Assembly (NCBI GenBank): GCA_937873265.1
Contig: CALMVL010000048.1
Coordinates: forward strand, 1 to 46,851
Origin: an uncultured Granulicella sp.
Lineage (GTDB): Bacteria > Acidobacteriota > Terriglobia > Terriglobales > Acidobacteriaceae
Length of the DNA: 46,851 nt
Reading direction: 5' to 3'
Shown piece after piece: positions 43,097-46,851 of this stretch. A program made the position numbers and the translations under genes. Under the pieces are notes generated by a model. It saw nothing but the letters and a program-made list of their open reading frames with translations, did not search any database and had not been told where the DNA came from. Numbering within the stretch: the stretch's first letter is position 1; each line of letters begins with the position of its first letter.

Positions 43097-44167
43097 CTAA
43101 CCTCGTCCTTGCTTCACTTCCCCTTGCCTGGACGACCCGGCCCACATCGGCCTGCGGATATCGTCCTCGAGCTGTGGAAGCCATCGGCCCGTTGCGGGTC
43201 GCTCGGGGTGCAGCTCTCGCTCGACGATCGACAACGACCGATTCTTCATCTGCAAATACATCCGGCCCAGATACTCCCCGATGATGCCGAGCAGCATGGC
43301 GTTGATGCCCAAGGAGGCCAGGATCAGGATGGTCGTCGTCGTAAACCCGGCGGGCGCCCGGAAGCCGGTCGTATAGTGGGCGACGAGGTACCCGGCAATC
43401 GCCAGCACGGTGAGCAGCGCCACCAGCATGCCCACGTAGGTCGCCATGCGAAGCGGCACCACCGACTGATTGACCAGCCCATCGAGCGCGAGCTTCACGT
43501 TGTCGTAGAAAGAAAACTTGGACGTACCCACCACCCGCGCCTGGCGCGCATACGCGATGCCTGTCTGCTGAAAGCCCAGCGTCGCGATCGTTCCACGCAG
43601 GTAGGGCCGGGTGTCGCCGATGCGCCGCAGCTCCTCGATCACCCGCCGGCTGATCAGGCGGAAATCTCCTGCATCGCGCGGGATCGGATCCTCCGCGAGC
43701 GCGTCCACCAGCCAGTAGAAAACCGTGCGCGCATAGCTCCACCGTCGCGACTCCAGCCGCGATCGCCGGACGCCGTAGACCACGTCCGACCCCTGTCGCC
43801 AGGTCTCCAGAAACACAGGAATCAGCTCCGGCGGATCCTGGAGATCGCAGTCCAGCTGGATGGCCGCATCCCCCTCCGACCGCAGATACGCCGTCAGAAT
43901 CGACCGCTGGTATCCGAAGTTGCGCGAAAAGCGGTATCCGCGCACCCGCGAATCCTCGCGCGCCAAAGCCGCGATCAGCTCCGGCGTCGCGTCGTCTGAA
44001 TGGTTGTCGGTAAAGACAAATTCAAAGTCGTACTGTTCGGCAAGCGGATCGATTACGGCACGCACCGCGGGGAAGAACAGCGGCAGAGTCTCTCCCTCAT
44101 TGAAGACCGGCACCACCAGCGAGACCAGCGGTTTGGTTCGCGGCTGGACGGTGGTGCGGCTCATCAA
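43097..44167 (-). CDS. GT2 glycosyltransferase, DPM1/GtrB-type (polyprenyl-phosphate sugar synthase)
   Basis: The 356-residue enzyme has a GT-A domain with VSLVVPVFNEGETLPLF (about 15-31) and the metal-binding stretch QLDCDLQDPPEL (about 104-115). DFRLISRRVIEELRR and RYSRQ-like loop features follow. Two C-terminal transmembrane helices (about 235-300) flank GFTTTTILILASLG. Such enzymes load a sugar from a nucleotide donor onto undecaprenyl phosphate for later transfer across the membrane. The start at 44167 overlaps the preceding stop (ATGA). It is partnered with the GT87-like gene. Confidence 0.88.
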   Translation of the reverse strand: MMSRTTVQPRTKPLVSLVVPVFNEGETLPLFFPAVRAVIDPLAEQYDFEFVFTDNHSDDATPELIAALAREDSRVRGYRFSRNFGYQRSILTAYLRSEGDAAIQLDCDLQDPPELIPVFLETWRQGSDVVYGVRRSRLESRRWSYARTVFYWLVDALAEDPIPRDAGDFRLISRRVIEELRRIGDTRPYLRGTIATLGFQQTGIAYARQARVVGTSKFSFYDNVKLALDGLVNQSVVPLRMATYVGMLVALLTVLAIAGYLVAHYTTGFRAPAGFTTTTILILASLGINAMLLGIIGEYLGRMYLQMKNRSLSIVERELHPERPATGRWLPQLEDDIRRPMWAGSSRQGEVKQGRG

Positions 44168-45114
44168 CGGACCGCCATCGAGCTCTGCGCCAGGGGCAGA
44201 TTTCGGCGAAACGCGTGCAACACTTCCTCGCAGTCTCGCAAACTTTCCGCCACCGTGCGCATTTGCAGATGTGGGTATTGTTGCCGTAGCAGATCGGTCG
44301 CCAAACCCGCATCGAGCGGCCGCGGCGCCTTCTGGCCAAGCGCGGAGGTCGGCACGGGGTCAAGCAACGAATCGTCCAGCCCCAGAAACTGCGCCACCTG
44401 CCGCGCGAAGTCGATGCGGCTCAGCAGTTCCGGACCGCACAGGTGCACGACACCGGTCGCCCCGAGCTCCACCAAACCGACTGTCGCGCGCACCAGATCC
44501 CGGTTGTAGGTCGGCGTCGACACCTGGTCGGCCGGAACGCGCATCCGCCGGCCCTCGGCGAGGTTGCGCATCAGGCTATAGACGTAGTTCTTTCCCCGCT
44601 CGTCCGGCCCGTACACGACGGTCGTCCGCACAACCAGAGCAGCCGGATGCGCCTTCGTGACGGCAACTTCCCCGTCGAGCTTGCTTCGTCCATACACGCT
44701 GAGCGCATGCGTCGGTGCGTTCTCCGGGTACGGTCCTGGCCGCGCCGGATCACCGTCAAAGACGTACTCCGTCGAGAAATAAACGAAGGGAATGGCAAGC
44801 GAGCGGGCGTACCCGGCCAGAACCGCCGGTCCGCGTGCGTTGGCGCCCTCGGCCTGCTCCGGTTCGCTCTGGCATCGCTCGACATCGGTCATGCCGGCAA
44901 CGCAGTAGATGGCCTCGAACTCATAGGGCTGGAGGAGCTGCTTCGCCGATGTCGCATCGATAGACGCGAGATCGAGCGGCAGCCAGCCGGGCCTGTTTGC
45001 CGCCTCGCGAGATGTGGGCACCGCGTAGGCGATCCCGCGCGTCTGGTGGAAGTACTCCAGCATCTGCGCTCCAACCTGTCCGGATGCGCCCACCAAAAGC
45101 ACACGCCCGCTCAC
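44164..45114 (-). CDS. rfbD: dTDP-4-dehydrorhamnose reductase-like SDR (RfbD-like)
   Basis: The 316-residue protein has the NAD(P)-binding GASGQVG at residues 9-15, the catalytic Tyr141-x3-Lys145 (YGRSKLDGE) and STEYVFDGD, the active-site stretch of the RfbD/RmlD group. The C-terminal half carries RTTVVYGPDERGKNYVY and VVHLCGPELLSRIDFA. RfbD reduces dTDP-4-keto-rhamnose to dTDP-rhamnose; a related deoxysugar is possible. It overlaps both neighbours by 4 bp. No rfbA or rfbB is present in the window, so the earlier sugar-activating steps must be elsewhere. Confidence 0.86.
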   Translation of the reverse strand: MSGRVLLVGASGQVGAQMLEYFHQTRGIAYAVPTSREAANRPGWLPLDLASIDATSAKQLLQPYEFEAIYCVAGMTDVERCQSEPEQAEGANARGPAVLAGYARSLAIPFVYFSTEYVFDGDPARPGPYPENAPTHALSVYGRSKLDGEVAVTKAHPAALVVRTTVVYGPDERGKNYVYSLMRNLAEGRRMRVPADQVSTPTYNRDLVRATVGLVELGATGVVHLCGPELLSRIDFARQVAQFLGLDDSLLDPVPTSALGQKAPRPLDAGLATDLLRQQYPHLQMRTVAESLRDCEEVLHAFRRNLPLAQSSMAVR

Positions 45115-45779
45115 GCCGTCCTCCCGGTGTCAGAGACCCCTGCCGCGACGTCCGATTTCCGGCCATAGCCGAACTCGCCTTCGGGCCGAACATAGCGAAA
45201 TGGACTCACAAAGGTCTCGAATGTCTCCAGTCCCATGTCTCGCAGCGACACCACCGGGTTGGCGATGGGCCACGGCGCGCCGAAGGAGTTCCAGAGCACG
45301 CCGGCATCATGAGCCACATCATGCTCCGTGCTCACGTGGTACACCACGACCGCGGGATGCTCGCGAACATAGAACCCGTGCGCAACGCCGGACGGTAGGT
45401 ACACGGCATTGTGCGCCAGACCCGAAAGCTCATAAACCTCGTGCTTGCCAAACATCGGCGATCCCACCCGGAGATCGAGCGCCATGTCGCAGATTGCGCC
45501 GGAGACACAGTAGACCAGCTTGGCATGATCATGGGGCGGCAGCTGCACATGCATCCCCCGCAGCACGTCCTTGCCGGAGACCGTGTAAAACACCTCGCTA
45601 AACCTGGTTTCGAGGCCATGCGCCTCGAAGATCGAGTGCTGCATCACTTTCACGAAGTCGCCACGCTGATCGTGAAACACGGGGAACTGCAGGATGAAGC
45701 ACCCCGGCAGCTTTGCCTCTGTGACTTGGATTGCCCGCGAAGAGGACGGACGTGGAACCTGGGCAGTGCTCATTGGCAT
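45111..45779 (-). CDS. rfbC: dTDP-sugar 3,5-epimerase-like cupin (RfbC-like)
   Basis: From the ATG at 45779 the product is 222 residues, somewhat longer than the usual 180. The cupin core has FHDQRGDFVKVMQ, VFYTVSGKDVLRGMHVQLPPHDHAKLVYCVSGAICDMALDLR with the catalytic His, and PSGVAHGFYV. NSFGAPWPIANPVVSLRD is the C-terminal family signature. The substrate may be dTDP-4-keto-6-deoxyglucose. A second ATG at 45773 and a TTG at 45839 are alternative starts; no ribosome site decides. It is the first gene of the leftward sugar operon. Confidence 0.85.
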   Translation of the reverse strand: MPMSTAQVPRPSSSRAIQVTEAKLPGCFILQFPVFHDQRGDFVKVMQHSIFEAHGLETRFSEVFYTVSGKDVLRGMHVQLPPHDHAKLVYCVSGAICDMALDLRVGSPMFGKHEVYELSGLAHNAVYLPSGVAHGFYVREHPAVVVYHVSTEHDVAHDAGVLWNSFGAPWPIANPVVSLRDMGLETFETFVSPFRYVRPEGEFGYGRKSDVAAGVSDTGRTA

Positions 45780-45847
45780 CGAGGCAGTGACACCGCCCCG
45801 GAGATCTCTGCGAGGACGGCGCTCCTTGAACACCTCCAACTTTAGCA

Positions 45848-45875
45848 GGAGGAGAGGCGAGTCGTTCGCCCCTCC
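45848..45875 (-). terminator. Hairpin downstream of the secreted protein gene
   Basis: GGAGAGGCGA and TTCGCCCCTCC pair over most of their length around GTCG. It lies 48 bp past the stop of the secreted protein and before rfbC. No T-run follows, so its strength as a terminator is uncertain. Confidence 0.4.
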
Positions 45876-45922
45876 CCGACGGTACCCCGAGGTCTCTCCT
45901 GCAGACGACAGACTTCCCGCTG

Positions 45923-46528
45923 TTAGCTGCCCGCGTAGGTCGAAAACACCGAATACTGCGTCTCGGTTCCAGCCGAAACGCCCGAAGCCGGCACAACATT
46001 CGCTCCGATGAAGCTGTTCAGCTGGCTCGCCATAGCCGGCGAGATCGCGATATTGATGCCACTCAGCTGCACGGTACCGGCGGTGGACGGCAAGGGAACC
46101 GTGAATCCCGGAGGCGCTGCCAACGTGAAGATCGGGAACCGGCTGACCGTGACATTGTTGACGATCACCAGACCGGAGATCACCGGGGCGGATGTGTTTG
46201 TGGTGTCAATAATCAGATCCTGCAGACGCATCGTGTTGCTGCCCATCGTGAGCAGAAGACCTCCGGTGTGCACCAGCTCGCCGACAGCGCTTGACAGATC
46301 CAGGACCCCGCCCACGCCTGTCAGCGTCGTTGAGCCGTTCACGAGTGCGTTCCCACTGATATCGGTAATCGTGATTCCGGCTCCAGCGACGTACTGCAGA
46401 AATCCCGAACTGAAGTTCAACGTCAAACGGCCATACGCGACTGTTTGAGCCTGACCGTGCAACAGGGCAGGACCGGCAACAACCATCGAGAGAACAACAG
46501 CAACTTTTGTCAGAAGGTTCTTCTTCAC
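45923..46528 (-). CDS. Secreted protein of unknown function (about 201 aa)
   Basis: A GTG start at 46528 with GGAGAG about 8 bases upstream gives a signal peptide (KKNLLTKVAVVLSMVVAGPALLHGQA). The mature 175 residues are rich in Gly, Thr, Val, Asn and Ser with predicted beta strands, for example YGRLTLNFSSGFLQYVAGAGI, GGVLDLSSAVGELVHTGGLLL and IISGLVIVNNVTVSRFPIF-like runs. It has no Cys in the mature part and no LPXTG, PEP-CTERM or lipobox signal. I do not recognise the family. Its own transcription unit seems likely, since 143 bp separate it from rfbC. It could be an extracellular matrix or surface protein, but that is a guess. Confidence 0.7.
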   Translation of the reverse strand: MKKNLLTKVAVVLSMVVAGPALLHGQAQTVAYGRLTLNFSSGFLQYVAGAGITITDISGNALVNGSTTLTGVGGVLDLSSAVGELVHTGGLLLTMGSNTMRLQDLIIDTTNTSAPVISGLVIVNNVTVSRFPIFTLAAPPGFTVPLPSTAGTVQLSGINIAISPAMASQLNSFIGANVVPASGVSAGTETQYSVFSTYAGS

Positions 46529-46837
46529 AGGGCACTCTCCGCACCGCCGCTGAGGGTCGATGCATGGCAAAGGTCCGCGTCTTGCGGATCGAAGCGCAGG
46601 CATCCCTTCGATCGGCAAGATCACGGAACGTGACTCGGACAACACGGATGCAATCTACGGAGGCCAGAACTCAGCAGGTAAGGCTCCGTTAGGAACATAC
46701 TCTCAAACCTTTGATGCAGGCCAATACAACTTTTGGGCAATGGTTGGATCGGCGGACTTGCTTCCTGTCGATGATCACGACAACACTGGCTCGCCCGGGC
46801 CGCCGACCGTAAGCTGCGAAGATAGGAATAGACCTCA
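46529..46837. other. Upstream gap with no evident gene
   Basis: About 310 bp lie between the secreted gene start and a possible rightward start at the window edge. It is less GC-rich than its surroundings, as expected for a promoter region. No open frame shows a recognisable product. Confidence 0.5.
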
Positions 46838-46851
46838 TGAATCCCACCTCC
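46838..46851 (+). CDS. Possible start of a rightward gene cut by the window edge
   Basis: An ATG at 46838 is preceded by AGGAATAG at a plausible distance for a ribosome site. Only MNPT can be read, so nothing can be said about the product. Confidence 0.3.

Overview
The window is about 47 kb of GC-rich bacterial chromosome. It most likely comes from an acidobacterium (class Terriglobia, Acidobacteriaceae-like). I infer this from two very large TonB-dependent-receptor-like outer-membrane proteins with an N-terminal carboxypeptidase-regulatory domain and no SusD partner, from ECF sigma/anti-sigma modules with large accessory genes, and from overall gene style. No similarity search was possible, so taxonomy and functions rest on motifs and neighbourhood. 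I see no insertion sequence, prophage, plasmid gene, rRNA or CRISPR array.

Layout. 1-5268 (leftward): a tripartite efflux operon (TolC-like, EmrA-like, EmrB-like) followed by a truncated amidohydrolase. 5497-12275 (rightward): an ECF sigma factor, an 863-residue zinc-finger/FecR anti-sigma factor with a long C-terminal ectodomain, and two ABC-2 ATPase/permease pairs; nearly every junction overlaps. 12289-15602 (leftward): a second ECF sigma, a short zinc-finger anti-sigma and two secreted repeat proteins (TPR/HEAT and HEAT). 15807-17303: a MATE exporter. 17422-31658: a carbohydrate-use region with two Oar/SusC-like receptors, a GH144-type glucanase, a GH39 enzyme, a LacI-family regulator with a palindrome beside a candidate promoter, and a GH31 glycosidase. 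31718-33554: a methyltransferase and a type III polyketide synthase. 33585-34312: about 0.7 kb with no convincing gene. 34313-39230: a DinB-like gene, then the Fe-S assembly genes iscR-iscS-iscU-iscA and hscB (leftward), with an inverted secreted DUF6624-type gene between iscA and hscB. 39410-41760: a small CxxC protein, a PgsA-like CDP-alcohol phosphotransferase, tRNA-Val(GAC), ribosomal protein L28, MsrB and RidA. 41801-45779 (leftward): a deoxysugar/glycosyltransferase operon (RfbC-like, RfbD-like, GT2, GT87-like). 45923-46528: a secreted protein of unknown function.

How the parts work together. The sigma/anti-sigma modules look like envelope-sensing switches, each carrying its own effector genes: exporters in one, repeat proteins in the other. 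In the carbohydrate region the receptor TBDR2, GH39 and GH144 form one leftward transcription unit, and the divergent LacI gene is the obvious candidate regulator. The isc genes form a housekeeping Fe-S operon whose intergenic gaps hold strong hairpins. The most unusual arrangements are the giant FecR anti-sigma with dual ABC exporters, the sigma/anti-sigma/HEAT operon, and the receptor/GH locus.
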